From contig NW_025947115.1 of assembly GCF_000764305.2 (NCBI RefSeq), positions 1 to 64,000 of the forward strand: 64,000 nucleotides of DNA. Direction: 5' to 3'. Position numbers and translations under genes: made by a program. This document shows positions 50,031-62,118 of this stretch, piece by piece. Source of the stretch: Hyalella azteca. Taxonomy: Eukaryota; Arthropoda; Malacostraca; Amphipoda; Hyalellidae. The notes below the pieces were generated by a model. That model had not been told where the DNA came from, made no database searches, and saw nothing but the letters and a program-made list of their open reading frames with translations. Position 1 is the first letter of the stretch, and each line of letters opens with the position of its first letter.

Positions 50031-50653
50031 TAAAAATAGATATGAGGGATGTTAACCCATTGATGATGTTACCTTTCTTTGGTACTAGAGATTTTTGTTT
50101 ACCGAGGATGTAAACATGAATTCTCCATTTTAATATTAAATGCACCAGTGTTTCATTGCATCCATCTCTGCATGATTTTGTCCGTAACCTATTTCATACG
50201 AGAACATATTCGCATAATACGCGAATACTCCGATTTAAGCCTACGCCGCTACGGACGCAACCTGACTAAATTAAAGTAATCCCCGATCAATAAATAAAAT
50301 AACATTGAAGCAGGAAATCTTTTAAAAACTTGCTATAATCATGGGATGGTCCTCTAGTGTCCAGTGGCAGCAGTTCAAGCGCAGTGAATGCTACTAATTG
50401 CGAGAACAATACTTAAGGAAGAGGCTGACAGGCGGTAAAAGTTCTGAAATGCTTACCATCCCAGTTTGCGTCTCACTAATATCTCGACTGATTTAGAGTA
50501 GATTACTTCAGAATCACTAAATTCGACTAGTCTAGTCAGAGAAGGAAATTGCGCCAGGTTTGAGCACGAGCTGCAAGTTCACCGTATCTGGGTTACGAAA
50601 TTTAACAGCGAACGCCACACGTGAGCCTAATTCCATACATCCACTTAACGTAA

Positions 50654-51439
50654 AGCCCCGTCCACACGCTCAAACTTATCGACAAGACGGAGCGTGTGGA
50701 CGCTCAAAGTTTGACGTCTTGCATGACAGGTGGGCGGAGTTTGAGGATTGACAAACCTGGAAAAGACGGCCGGGCGAAACCTTTGGGTTCATGCAAGACT
50801 GACGATGAGTTTGAGCGTGTGGACGGGCAACCGACTAATTGGCCAAACTTTTACGCTATCTCAGTCCATATTGATGATAAGAGCTGTGACATTGTTCCTC
50901 GCTAGCTCTAGTTTTTCATATCCCAGGATATCCGACACTAGTTTCACGATTTATTATGGCGAGTTTATGGAGTTATATCGTAGTTTCCCATGTTTATGGT
51001 AAATTCGATCAAAAAGCTAGTGACAAGAACAAGAGAGCACTGGCCTATGCGGCAATGATCGCTAATTGCAAAGAAGTTGATCAAACAGCAAACAAAGACT
51101 TTGTAACGAAGAAAATAAATTCTTTATCGAATAGAATGTGCCAAATTGAAGTCGTCAATGCTGTCTGGTGCTGGTAGGGATGCTGCCTATCAACCCTCAT
51201 TGAGGTATTTTTTAAAACATTTTCGGGACCACCGCGTACGTTTGCATCGCTTTAACCTAATTACGGTAGCCCAAACTGCGCTCACTGCAGCGAGCAGTAA
51301 TAGCTCGTCCATTTCCGCGAACGCACTAAAAACTGAAGGAAAGTTTGAGCGTGTGGACGCTCTTCAGTCTTCCGTCAAAAGGCTCAAACCTGGCATGACA
51401 TGCAAGACTGACGATAAGTTTGAACGTGTGGACGGGGCT
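50654..51439. mobile_element. PIF/Harbinger-type element with MADF remnant (786 bp)
   Basis: Ends AGCCCCGTCCACACGCTCAA and TGAACGTGTGGACGGGGCT inverted, TAA on both sides (50651-50653, 51440-51442). The word GAGCGTGTGGACG recurs inside (50692, 50812, 51347). On the + strand, 50999-51145 reads DKNKRALAYAAMIANCKEVD and VTKKINSLSNRM, the distal half of a MADF domain. Confidence 0.8.
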
Positions 51440-51546
51440 TAACGTAGTCTCTCCAACCAGTGTCGAAAGTTTTCAATTTCCTGTTTTCATAAGCAGAACT
51501 AACGACTTCGCCAAGTAACCCAGCGGCACAAGTTGGTTTCACCTAA

Positions 51547-52577
51547 AGGCCCGTTTCCACTACGGGACTGATTCTGAAGGATTGAGACTGGCCTGAGACC
51601 AATAAGCCACATGGCTGGACTTGAAAACTGGCGTGCGCGTTTCCACTACGTACGTGTGCTGGGATTGAGACTGACCGTCTGGGCTACCGCACTCGCTGGC
51701 CTTTGAAGATAGATTACGCTGCCGCTCTTGCTTTTACTAGCTGTTGTCACTATGCGCAGGAGGAAACAAAGATCTCTTTACCTAATAGTTATGAAACGCA
51801 AGAATGGTTTCAAACTTCTCATTAACATAGTTTATCCGTATAATAACATGCATTCACCAAGGGATTTAGAAACAGCATTATCTTATTATACCTTTAATGT
51901 GTCAAGAAAATTAAATATAATAAATACGTCACAATGTTTAACCATGTCTGGTTTTTGGTCTATAGATTTAGATAGGTATCATAGCGTGCTTCACAAATGC
52001 TACTACTATTATTGGTTAATGTGTTTATTTACTATTTACTGAGTATACATACACTGCAATTACAATAAGATAATTAGAATTTAATTGACGGACGAGTGAA
52101 TCTATGTCAATAAACAGATAAAATCGGTCAATGAGAGGTTAGAAAGTATTATTTCCATTTTTCGATATTCGTGGATGGATATAATTTCTCCATTTATTTA
52201 CTTATTTTCTCTAATTCTCAAGATTCTGTCTTTTGTAAAAAAAGCTTTTTACTTGCCAGAAGCAAGGTGCCTCTCTATATAAATCGATAAGCCTTTCAGT
52301 GACATCTCTGCTACAGTCTCCGTCGTGCGACATGGCAAAACTAAGTAAATGAACAGTAATTGTGTGTAAATAGGGTAGGAGCGACAGTCACGCACAACTT
52401 ACTCAGACGGCAGTCAAAGCGACACTCCCGAGATGAGCGGTTGAGCGGCTCAAAAGAATGAACACTGCTTCATTCGCCGATGAGCCCGTGTCGATGGTCC
52501 GGACAGCCTCAGTCTGGGCTGAAAAAGCCAGTTTTTCAGTCGTCAGTCGCGCAGAGTCTCATAGTTGAAACGGGCCT
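51547..52577. mobile_element. PIF/Harbinger-like non-autonomous element (1031 bp)
   Basis: Ends AGGCCCGTTTCCACTACGGG and its inverse AGTTGAAACGGGCCT, with TAA at 51544-51546 and 52578-52580. A second internal CGTTTCCACTACG occurs at 51638. A 104-codon frame (51728-52042) is not recognised. Confidence 0.75.
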
Positions 52578-53178
52578 TAACAAGGAACATAAAAAATCCA
52601 TTAACGCCAGAAGTTAACTTATACGTAAGTAGTTGCCAACAAAGAAATGTTAGCGTAACACGTTGGACCCTTGCACCACAACACTGGATTGCCTGTACTC
52701 CTGAAACTGAAGCACATAAAAATAGATTTAAGAGATAAGCCGGCCCAGCCAAGAGGCCGGCTTATGAAAACACCGCTAGGTACACGTGGTTGCGTAACTC
52801 ACGGAAGTAGTGCTAATTAAGTAGACTAACTCCATACTGCGTAAGCATTCCCGCGCAAAGCTACGTCCAAGAAGTTTTGACTACCGCAGCTGCTGCGCTG
52901 CACAGCACTCACTCAATAAGTTCGACGAACGATCTTGTCATTTCGAGGTGGATCTCCATACTAGCGCAAGAGAACTTAATTGTTAGACCGCAAAACATAG
53001 AAAAGCTTAGAGATCTACCTACCTTATCTACAGAACTGAAGTATGAAACTATACAACGTAAAACATCCATGGTATGATGGTACATGAAAATCACGGGACC
53101 ACTTCTCTGGTCGCATCCTACAGCTCGCAGGACCTAAACGTCGCACACCTCCTACTCCGAAGGTTGGATCATCACTGC

Positions 53179-54320
53179 CAGTGTGGCCAGGTTTTTTCTC
53201 TGCGAGAATACCAGATTGCCTAGCTCAAAATACCAGAAATTCTATTGGGCGAAACTGACTAATACCTCCAAATTTAATGAAACTATTCGTCAGAAACGTT
53301 AGTTAGAAAAAGAAAAAATATAGATCTCAGTACTCACTGCAGTGACTGACAGAGAGCGCATTTTCTCGTCGACGGAAACGTGGTCACGGACTGATAGACG
53401 GACGGACATGGTGAGCACAATAGTGCATTTTTCCATAAATGAGAAAATTCACTAAAAAGTATTTTATGTACTGTGTATTTATCAGTGTGGCACTTCTTCC
53501 CCTTCGCTCAACATGAGCAAGCCACGGAAACAGGTCATCTTCCATTTTCATACATTCTTACAGGTCATCTTCCATTTTCATACATGCTTGCATATTGCAT
53601 TAATCTAACATTTCGGGTTTGATCACTTGTTACGGCTGAGCAGATAGCTTTTGGTCCGAATAAGGGACTGCAGTACCTTAGTTGAAATTTTTATTTCGTT
53701 ACTTGTTTTTCACATAGGTGACTTGTGAAAACATTCACTCCACGAATGCATTGGTAGACACGTGGTGCATTAGGCAGCCAGTTCTATGAATGGATGAAGA
53801 TTTACAAGAACAGTGAAATATTGAATGGCACCCTAGAATTCAAAACCACCAAACAAAAATGGTGGAGCTTGCGTCGCAGAGATCGGTTCGACAACCTCAC
53901 TCGTCCTAGGCCATACCATCACTGATCAGTAATCAATCAAGGATCATCACTCGTGCTTATATTGCACTAAGCACTTTTGTTAACGGTTAACAATTAGATT
54001 GGGGTTATTTCATCAAGCGGTAAACTTGCGGTTCCAAAAATCGCGGGAAACCTCTAGTCGCGCCGCTCTGAAGGTAATCTATATAATGCACGCCTGAATT
54101 CACAAATCTGGTATTATACAAATCTGGTATTATCCACGCCTGGAGGAAATTCAAACTTCAGAGGTAAAACTTGATGCAGTAAATTTGCAGTAAGTATGGA
54201 ATAACAGAAAAATACCAGATTTAGGCAAATATACCAGATCTAAATTATTCATACAAGCGGCCTTCTGAAAAAACCAGATTTGCGAAATTTGGTATAGAAA
54301 TATACCATCTGGCAACTCTG
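53179..54320. mobile_element. hAT-like element, copy A
   Basis: Ends CAGTGTGGCCAGG and ATCTGGCAACTCTG; interior shares long blocks with copy B (GCGAGAATACCAGATTGC, CTCAACATGAGCAAGCCACG, GGCACCCTAGAATTCAA). Carries an inserted 99-bp MITE and a 30-bp tandem duplication (53534-53593). No transposase. Confidence 0.7.
53355..53453. mobile_element. Palindromic TA MITE, inverted copy of 16183-16269
   Basis: AGCGCATTTTCTCGTCGACG on the left and a mutated GAGAAAATTCACT on the right; lacking in element copy B at the same place. Confidence 0.75.
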
Positions 54321-54340
54321 CAGTCATGGCTTCCGCGGCC

Positions 54341-55431
54341 CAGTGTTGCCAGGTGTTTTCTTGGCGAGAATACCAGATTGCTTAGCTCAAAATACCAGAA
54401 ATATACCAAAAATTCTATTGTTCAAAAACAGACTATTACCTCCAAATTTAATGAAATTATTCATCAGAAACGTTGGTTATAAAAAAATTATCTTATGTAA
54501 TGTGCATTTATCTGGCTTGACGATAATTAGCCAAATTGAACGCGTTATATTTCTTCCCACTGTTTAGAACATTTTGACATGTTTCTTTTCCTGTGTTTGA
54601 TTACATTGACACTTTTTCTTTTTTTATCACAGAGTCGCACATCTTCTTCGCTCAACATGAGCAAGCCACGGAAACAGGTCATCTTCCTTTTGCTTATTTT
54701 CGTACATGTTTGCATATTGCATTTACAAACATGTCGGGTTAGATCACTTGTTGCAGCTGAGCAGAAAGCTTTTGGTCCGAATAACGGACTTTAGTACCTT
54801 AGTTGAAATTTATTTCGTTGCTTGTTTTTCACATAGATGACTTGTGAAAACACTCGCTCCACGAATGCATTGGAGACAGGTAAAAGTAGACACGTGATGC
54901 AGTATAGGCAGCCAGTTCTATGAATGGATGATGATTTTCAAGATCAGTGAAATATTGAATGGCACCCTAGAATTCAAGTGGCACTCCAATAAGTGGCACA
55001 CTAGAATTCAAAACCACCAATCGAAAATGGTGGAACTTGCGTAGCAGAGATCGGTTTGACAACTTCACTCGTCCTAGGCCATATCATCGCTGATCAGTAA
55101 TCAGTCAAGGATCAGCACTCGTGCTTATATTGTACTAAGCACTTTTGTTAAATGTTAACAATTCGATTGGGGTTATTTCATCAAGCAGTAAACTTGCGGG
55201 TCCAAAAATGGCGGGAAAGCTTTAGTCGCGCCGCTCTGATGGTAATTAATCTATATAATCCTCGTACGCTGGAGGAAGTTCAAACTTCTGAGGTGGAACT
55301 TAATGCAGTAAATTTACGGTAAGCAAGAAAATACCAGATTTAGGCAAATATACCAATATACCAGATCTAAAATATCCATACCAGACACCTGAAAATACCA
55401 GATTTGTGAAATTTGGTATCTGGCAACGCTG
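54341..55431. mobile_element. hAT-like element, copy B
   Basis: Ends CAGTGTTGCCAG and CTGGCAACGCTG, inverted over 12 bp. CTTCCGC occurs near the left end (54330) and directly after the right end (55432), a possible decayed target duplication. Only 20 bp separate it from copy A, in the same orientation. Confidence 0.75.
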
Positions 55432-55980
55432 CTTCCGCCTTCCACTCCCAACGTCGCACTGGCGCGACTGTACCGAAAAACTCTCCTAGTAGTAGAAGTG
55501 ACTACTCGCCCAGTGTATAAGCACCTATAAGCTATGGAAACTAAACGCACTGCTCATGGAAGCCTTACCATAATGTCTTTCCTCCATCGTGGGGTATAAC
55601 TACAATTTGTGCCAAGCTAAACAAAATCAAAAGTTCTGTCTCCGTATTATTTAGTTGATCTTGTACTATTTGGTGTCTACTAGTCTCCACTCTCCAGCAC
55701 TACCTAGCCTCACTGTCTCTCGATATTTACCTTTTAATACGATCGGTGTTAGGGTACGGCCAGACTAAAACCGTTGGCGCGTACGTAGGCGTACGCGCGC
55801 TCACGCTGCGATATTATATGTATGTATTTCTACCAGAGTGGCCACACTAAACGCGTACAGGCAGAAGCTGCCTCAAGCGTACACACGCGTTGCTGCGCGG
55901 TGGAAAATCGACATTACTCTAGACAAATATTTCGACGCGGACACGCGCGTGCAGTGTCCTTGAAGCAGCCATGAGAGAAG

Positions 55981-56115
55981 GATGTCGACGCATTGCTCTC
56001 GTCAGTCGAGGCGGTACCTGCAATCTGGGATGCCTCTCACCTACAGCACAGTGATGGGACAAACATCAGCATCCATTGGTCTATGATAGCTGATGCACTC
56101 AATATTTCAGCTAAG
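55981..56115 (+). pseudogene. MADF-domain fragment of the Harbinger element
   Basis: DVDALLSSVEAVPAIWDASH, then IHWSMIADALNIS: the first two thirds of a MADF domain, including the xPxIWD and W..IA..L positions. It stops soon after. Confidence 0.7.
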
Positions 56116-56394
56116 AACAGTAATAATACATTCTTTTATAAAACAAAACAATAGAAGTGAACGAACTTAGCACTCAGAGCACTAGGATATTCTTATTGTT
56201 TATTTAGAGCATATGATACTGCCAAGCAACTTTTCCTGCATCTGATACGAAATAATTTGTGAATTTTTCCCGAACATCTGTTGCAATTCCACAGCTGTTT
56301 CTATGAACAGGAGCAATTATAGTTTCATGTTGATCATTCGATGCATTCAATTCCATTGATATGCCGTGTCTTTATCAAATTCCTGCCTAACAAG

Positions 56395-56645
56395 TAACAA
56401 GAATCATGTTGCGCAAAACCGTAATTGCTTTAGTTATTTCTGCAGCATTATCCATGCTGGTCTCGATGGATTTCGTTAAAATCTGAATTTTGAAGTCATA
56501 ATGCCAAAGGTGCATTCTACACAACGCCGAGCTCTTGATAGTCTGTAGTTATATATTTTCTTGCTAGGCGGGGACATGGTCTCATGAAGTTAGGAAGCAA
56601 TGGGTAAGCTGCATCACCTTGCAACACAAGTGGCGTTTCATCATG
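56395..56645 (-). pseudogene. Harbinger nuclease (DDE superfamily 4) fragment
   Basis: On the - strand: LVLQGDAAYPLLPNFMRPCP, with the second catalytic Asp in GDAAYP, then after a frameshift IYNYRLSRARRCVECTFGIM, with the catalytic Glu in VE, and TSMDNAAEITKAITVLRN toward the C-terminus. The N-terminal half with the first Asp is missing, and a stop or frameshift occurs before the end. Confidence 0.85.
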
Positions 56646-57003
56646 ACTCGTATATAACCTCATGCATCATATAAGGTACGTATACATCATATATAACCTC
56701 ATCTGAACGGATTCAAAAAAAGACAAAATAAAGTATATATGGGATTTTTAAATTTATCTTTTATTTCCCTATAAAACTTTCATCAATGAGAACGGCTGTT
56801 AGTCTCTCGCAGACACTCATTAGTACACACTGACTCGCAGTAAGCTGAGCGGTTCGGCGTCTAGTTTGGACACCATACGCGCAGCGCGGCGCCGCTCTGC
56901 TTGAAGCGTCAGCCAGCGTACGCGTGAACGCTCTTAGTCTGGCCGTTGCCTTAAACGTTAAGTGCGGTTTTGTCGCATTCAGGGTGTATTTCATACCGGT
57001 GGT

Positions 57004-59105
57004 ACGACCCATCGTGTCGCACTTAACGTGTTAAATAATACGGCTTCAATTAATTTAATACGGCTTGCTAAGCATCTTTCTTAAATTTCTGTATAGGAAC
57101 GAGTGCCACTTCAATAGGCGCATTTGGGACTGCGATTAACATTCTGTTGATAACGAACTAATGATATCAAACTAGCACTGTGCGTCCGTTCGTAGCTACT
57201 GCTACCCTCGGCCCTGGGATACGATTTGAGGATCATTTGCTAATGAATGAATTAACTTCATTATTAACTTTATTATTATTATTTATGTTAATGAATGTGG
57301 GCTAAATTAAAGGTCCTAAATGGTTTAGGGTAAGTAAAAATGACGCTTTTCTTTGCCATCTCCTATTGAGAGACATTCCGCTCTGGAAAGGAAACTTCGG
57401 ATACTTGCCGTTGCGTTGGCTTAATTACCGTTTGCTGAAATATTTTACCCGAGAAAATCAAGAAAATCTTTGAGAAATTCACTTTTATGGAGAAAACTTT
57501 CAAATTGTTCAGATTTAGAATATTAAATGCCGTCTCTAAATTTGTCTACTGATCGTTGCGGTCAATAGAGAAAACGATAATATCGGCTGGATTTACGGAC
57601 GCACACTTCGTAAAAAAAATTTCCATAGAAATTTAGAATCTGGATCCCGAAAGACTTGTTTATATTTCATAAAGGCCAAATGAAGTGGCAAGTGCGGTTT
57701 TCTCGATATCACACTCCTGAATGGGAAATTGGTTGTAAGCTTCAATGTCTATTATTTTCAAAAAATTTCGTTTATTATTTTCAAACATACTTCCGCACAG
57801 TGAAATCGGTTAACGACGCCTTGTAAATGAGGAAATGGGTAGCTATCCCTGAAAACGCAACGAGTGGCATGAACAAATAATCACACCGCTAAGAAACTTC
57901 CGCACCGTGCTCGGTCAGCAAGAAGTGAATGTCTGCGCAATTCAAGAATAGATATGAGGAAATGACCTCGTGAAATATTCAGATTAATGACAAACTGAGT
58001 TCTGGAAGCGGTAAATAAAAGTTTACGAGTGATCAAGCTTACGCATGACATTCACCTTCAATAGTTCACATGTGGTGTGAGCATGAAGCGATCGCAATAA
58101 CTGCATCAACCATTAAACAAGGTAGAAGGCTGGCCGACATGACACTACAAATCTATGCAATGAAATCCACCTCTGTAGGCTGGCTTGTGGTTCGGTTGTC
58201 GGAGGCTTTGTCGACCTGCAGCACGTCGTGGGAAGCCCACGGCTCCAAGCAGAGCCATTTTGCTGAATCCGACCGAAGAGAAAACTAGTCGTTCCCCGTC
58301 TTTATAACACATTAAAAGACTAGCAGATAAGGAAACTTCTTTATCTGGAAACGACGTGCCCGTGCAGCAGCATAGTGTACCGCCTGATGGCCGCACAACT
58401 GCGTCACATGAACGGAATTTCGCACTGGAAAGCAAACGGTTAGGAGTGGCGGCTTCAGTGGACTAGACTGTTTTGAACTTGCGGTCTCTGCTGATGCAGC
58501 TCAATCATTCTCAAGTCACTCTCAATCATTCAATCACTTTCTCTGCGGACTAATCAACGTCCAAGCCTCAATCACTCTGCACTCATCATCATCTCGTTTC
58601 TAGCAGCCAAGGAAGAGGGGGAATGTCAATAAAGATACTCGCAAAAGATATCCAGGTGTGACACTTCCCAGTGAAATTCGTCGGAGGACGACTCGGGGAG
58701 CTCCAGTGATACACATAATCGACGTCGTAATAGCCGACGTACATTAAATGCTCGCGCGTTCAATGTGGCCCTATGAAAACGCCGCCGTTTCAGCCAGACA
58801 AGGGGGCAATCACTTCGTTCTGTCCTCACTGGATTCGAGAGGTATTCCTACGTGTAATACGAAGGGAACTCTCGCAAACCTCCAGGTAACATAAAGAAAA
58901 TTTCCGACCGACCTCGGTAGTTTCTCCGACCAAATCGTCGCTTGAAGTTTCTCTAAAAACGATTATTGTATTAGTACAAGACTCGTGTTGGCGGCCGTAA
59001 GATCTAGCTGTTGTGACGAGATACATCATACATGCGGGCCGCATGAAATCAAGCGAGAGCGCGCGCCTGTATGGAGCCCGACTCCAAGTACTAGGTCAGG
59101 AGGCT
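57004..59105. other. No recognisable feature
   Basis: No coding motif, array or inverted ends recognised. Short frames on both strands around 58070-58435 overlap and look like chance. Confidence 0.4.
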
Positions 59106-59108
59106 TTA

Positions 59109-59819
59109 AGGTACATCAATGGATGTACACGGGGCTAGTATTAGCTGCGAATATTCGCTGCAAGTTTTCACACTTCAAATTGTGTGCCGTTTTCTTCATA
59201 ATCAAGTAGCTGGTGCAATCGTGTCTGAACTCTGAAGCAGTTCAGATTGTTAAATGTGCGTTGAAGCTGAAGGTTCACCAGTTGGGCTGAAGCAGCCGTT
59301 ATGTACGTTTTTGTGCCGCTCTGTATTCTGATGGGATCTATAAGAACTTGTGAACTATGTCCTGGTCCCAACAACAACGGTTCTAAGAATGTTCAGAGGT
59401 CCTCAGATGATAATTTAACTCTTATTTTACATATTCCAAAGTACGATCAACTGAGGAATGTAAGTCACTATGAATATTATGAATATAAGCGGCCTGGGGC
59501 TCCTACGTCCGAAACAAATCTAAAGATTCCAAGAAAAACTAATTGAAAAAGTTGTGTTTTGAAGATTGAACGAGAGTTATCAAAAGCACCCTCAAATAAG
59601 CCATTACCGTCACATTCAATATTCCACCGGGCGCAGACCTCACCCGACGGCTTCTTACGACACACTGGCAGGAGTCTGGCACTTGCTGAGACTTGCGGAT
59701 GTGAAAACCCTCTTTTAAAAATACTTTTCTCGTGTGAAAGCTTTCAGTGGGCAAAACTAGGAGTGGGATGTACATGCAGCTAATTGTATCGCTAATACTA
59801 TCCCAGTGTATAAGCACCT
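59109..59819. mobile_element. Candidate TIR element of the AGGTGC family
   Basis: Left AGGTAC...GTACACGGGGCTAGTATTAGC, right GCTAATACTATCCCAGTGTATAAGCACCT inverted, with a 12-bp interruption in the left end. TTA precedes. Related to 13043-13754. Confidence 0.5.
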
Positions 59820-60048
59820 TTTGCCACATACCTAGCGTGATAGTCCGCGGGAAATTCGGCATCACTACCTCCTAACTATACCAACTGAGCTCTATCGGCG
59901 CCTCCCTGATAGTGCAAAATCTTGTATTTGGTGGATGGAAGATTACATGGTCTGAGTTGCTTGATGTAGCTTACAGTTCATCGTGCCATGCAAGTAGGAG
60001 GTGGTTAAACCATCGCCAAAACGGGTTAAACCCTCGCCATTGCGTTAA

Positions 60049-60080
60049 ACTGAGCCAAACCATCGCAAGTTTGGCTCAGT
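60049..60080. other. Perfect 12-bp hairpin
   Basis: ACTGAGCCAAAC, 8-base loop, GTTTGGCTCAGT; upstream are several TTAAACC.TCGCC words. Confidence 0.7.
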
Positions 60081-60114
60081 AGGGAAGATAAACCGTAAGC
60101 TAAGAATAGAGAAA

Positions 60115-60634
60115 ATGAATATGAATGTATTCATACCACTTCGATTCTGATATAATATCGGAAATCCACGAGTAACGGCCTTAACTTCGCTCATATGTAC
60201 GGCCAACATTCATTACTACGGTTGTGACTTAACCGTGAGAAGACGTGAGCAACAAGATTTTCAAATATATTAACGTCATGAAGGAATATTCTAGATCGAG
60301 CAATAATTCTCATCGCTATTCATCGTCAGTAGAGCTGCGGTCACGTTCACCAACAACAGGAGAACGGCGATGAGCTTGGAGTAGCATCATAGACAATGAA
60401 GAATACGCCACTATTCAGAAGTACGGTTGTTAGAAAAAAAACTACGTCCAACCTGATCGTGAGATCAGGCTGGGATCAGCGAGACACGATAGCTATGGAG
60501 AAAGAACGACTGTAGAAGGCGACTTGCGGAAAGAGTGGCTTCATCCGCGGTACAGACGCTGAACATACGGTCGCAACGTCGTGTGTTAAACGGTCGTTCA
60601 GGACAGTCGTCTTACCCTACGGAACTGCAAATTG
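60115..60634. repeat. Dispersed repeat rich in ACGACCGTAA, copy 2
   Basis: Collinear blocks with 49040-50030. It is cut by the hAT element at 60635 and resumes after 62536 (GATTAACGTTTCTGATAA against ATCAACGTTTCTGGTAA in copy 1). Confidence 0.6.
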
Positions 60635-61355
60635 CAGGGTTGGTAATTTTTTTAAAATAAAAAATCAATATATTTTTTTATTTTTTCATGATTTTTATTT
60701 ATTTATTTGATTTTTTCAGCTTTTTTGTCTCTTTGAAAGGTTATTTTTTATGTTGCAATTACTCTACTAACAATAACAGAATATGGATCCTAATGGATGG
60801 CTAAAAAGAGCAATTATTGCCTTCAATAATGACCAACAGGCCAAGGTGGTGTTTACCACTTTGGGATTTTTGGGTAAACAATTATTGACAAGTCTATTCA
60901 TTAGCTTTGTAAAGTTTGTATGGAGCAAGGTAACGTTATGGTTATGTCCTATAAATCTACCAGACTCTACCCTCTAGACACACCGACTAGTAGTGACTAG
61001 TGATTGAGTGACTGACTGCACTGCATGTTCCCATTTAATTCAGACCAATAAACCAATACTAAACATAAACTGAACGATAACCAAACAAACCTCAAACGAC
61101 TTGAAACGAGATTTGAGTTATGAGAAAAGCTAACACTGTTTGAAATAAACATGTGCACAATTCAAACCTTTTTATTTCCATTCACTGCATTTAATTATTT
61201 TATAAATAGGTTTATAATTGTAATTGTTTTGTTTCTAGTTTTAAATTCACATATTTAAACATTGAAATTAAATATTTTAATTAGAATACTCGTATTAGGG
61301 TGGATAATCTTTCTAATTGCCTAAAGGGTCAATACAATCTCAACCTCTCAATATA

Positions 61356-62118
61356 CAGGGTGTGGGGCAGAACCGATTGAGCAGTTTTGAGGCAAAATAA
61401 AAGAGTAATGGAGGTAAATAAAGAAGAAAGTTTATTTTCCTAGAGGTTAGCATAGCATACCATTTAGAATACTTATGTTTGAAAACAATATCTGGAAGAT
61501 GGGGCCATTAGCTGCAACACACTGTTGGAGTCGTTCTCAGAGGAGGGAGTAACCGTCACAGTGAATTCCGATCGCTATGCTGCAATGTTGCAAAATTTCT
61601 TGCAGCCCAGGATGGAAAACATTGTTGAAAATGAAGCATTGGGAGACGTGTGGTTCCAGCAGGATGGGGCTACAGCTCACACAGCCCGAATGTCACTCAT
61701 GAAACACATGTTTTGAAACGCATGTTTCCCGGAGGTCTGGTGTCTCTGAAGGGTGATTTACAGTGGCCTGTGAGGTCACCTGATTTGAGCATTTGCGATT
61801 TCTTTCTTTGGGGACATCTAAAAAAAAGAGTGCTCAGAAGTCGCCCTCACACCCTACCACAGCTAAGGGGACGGATTATTGCAGCAGAGGTTATGGCCAT
61901 ACCTCGCCATATGTGTGAACGTGCTGTAGGAAACTTCCGAGAACGACTCCTACGGTGTGTTGCAGCTAACAGACACCATCTTCATATTGTTTTAAAAACA
62001 TAAGTATTTTAAATGGTATGTTATGCTTATCTTGAGAAAAATAAATTTTATTCCTTATGTACCTCCATCACTCTTTTATTTCGCCTCAAAACTGCTCAAT
62101 CGGTTCTGCCCCACCCTG
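61356..62118 (+). mobile_element. Rearranged mariner nested in the hAT element
   Basis: TA at 61354-61355 and 62119-62120. The two arms, 61356-61540 and 61939-62118, are inverted copies of the same sequence, which includes not only the terminal repeat but also the antisense of the last transposase codons. Between them is the middle of the transposase. Confidence 0.9.
61541..62002 (+). pseudogene. Mariner transposase, central and C-terminal part
   Basis: VTVNSDRYAAMLQNFLQPRM, VWFQQDGATAHTAR with the second Asp, a frameshift near 61715 (ATGTTT repeated 14 bp apart), then LVSLKGDLQWPVRSPDLSIC followed by DFFLWGHLKKRV with the third Asp. The first Asp and the DNA-binding domain are absent. Spacing between the two Asp residues is about 39 once the short duplication is discounted, near the DD41D of the 16.5-kb element but a different family. 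Confidence 0.85.

Larger units (their letters stand above)
55752..56950. mobile_element. PIF/Harbinger element with both gene remnants (1199 bp)
   Basis: Ends GGGTACGGCCAGACTAA and TTAGTCTGGCCGTTGCC inverted, TTA at 55749-55751 and 56951-56953. Subterminal GCGTACG words repeat. It contains a MADF fragment (+) and a nuclease fragment (-), converging, as expected for the superfamily. Confidence 0.9.

Noticed and set aside
59860..59925. tRNA gene on the - strand
   Set aside because: A GAGCTCAGTTGGTATAG stretch looks like the A box and D arm, but there is no B box and no acceptor or T stem.
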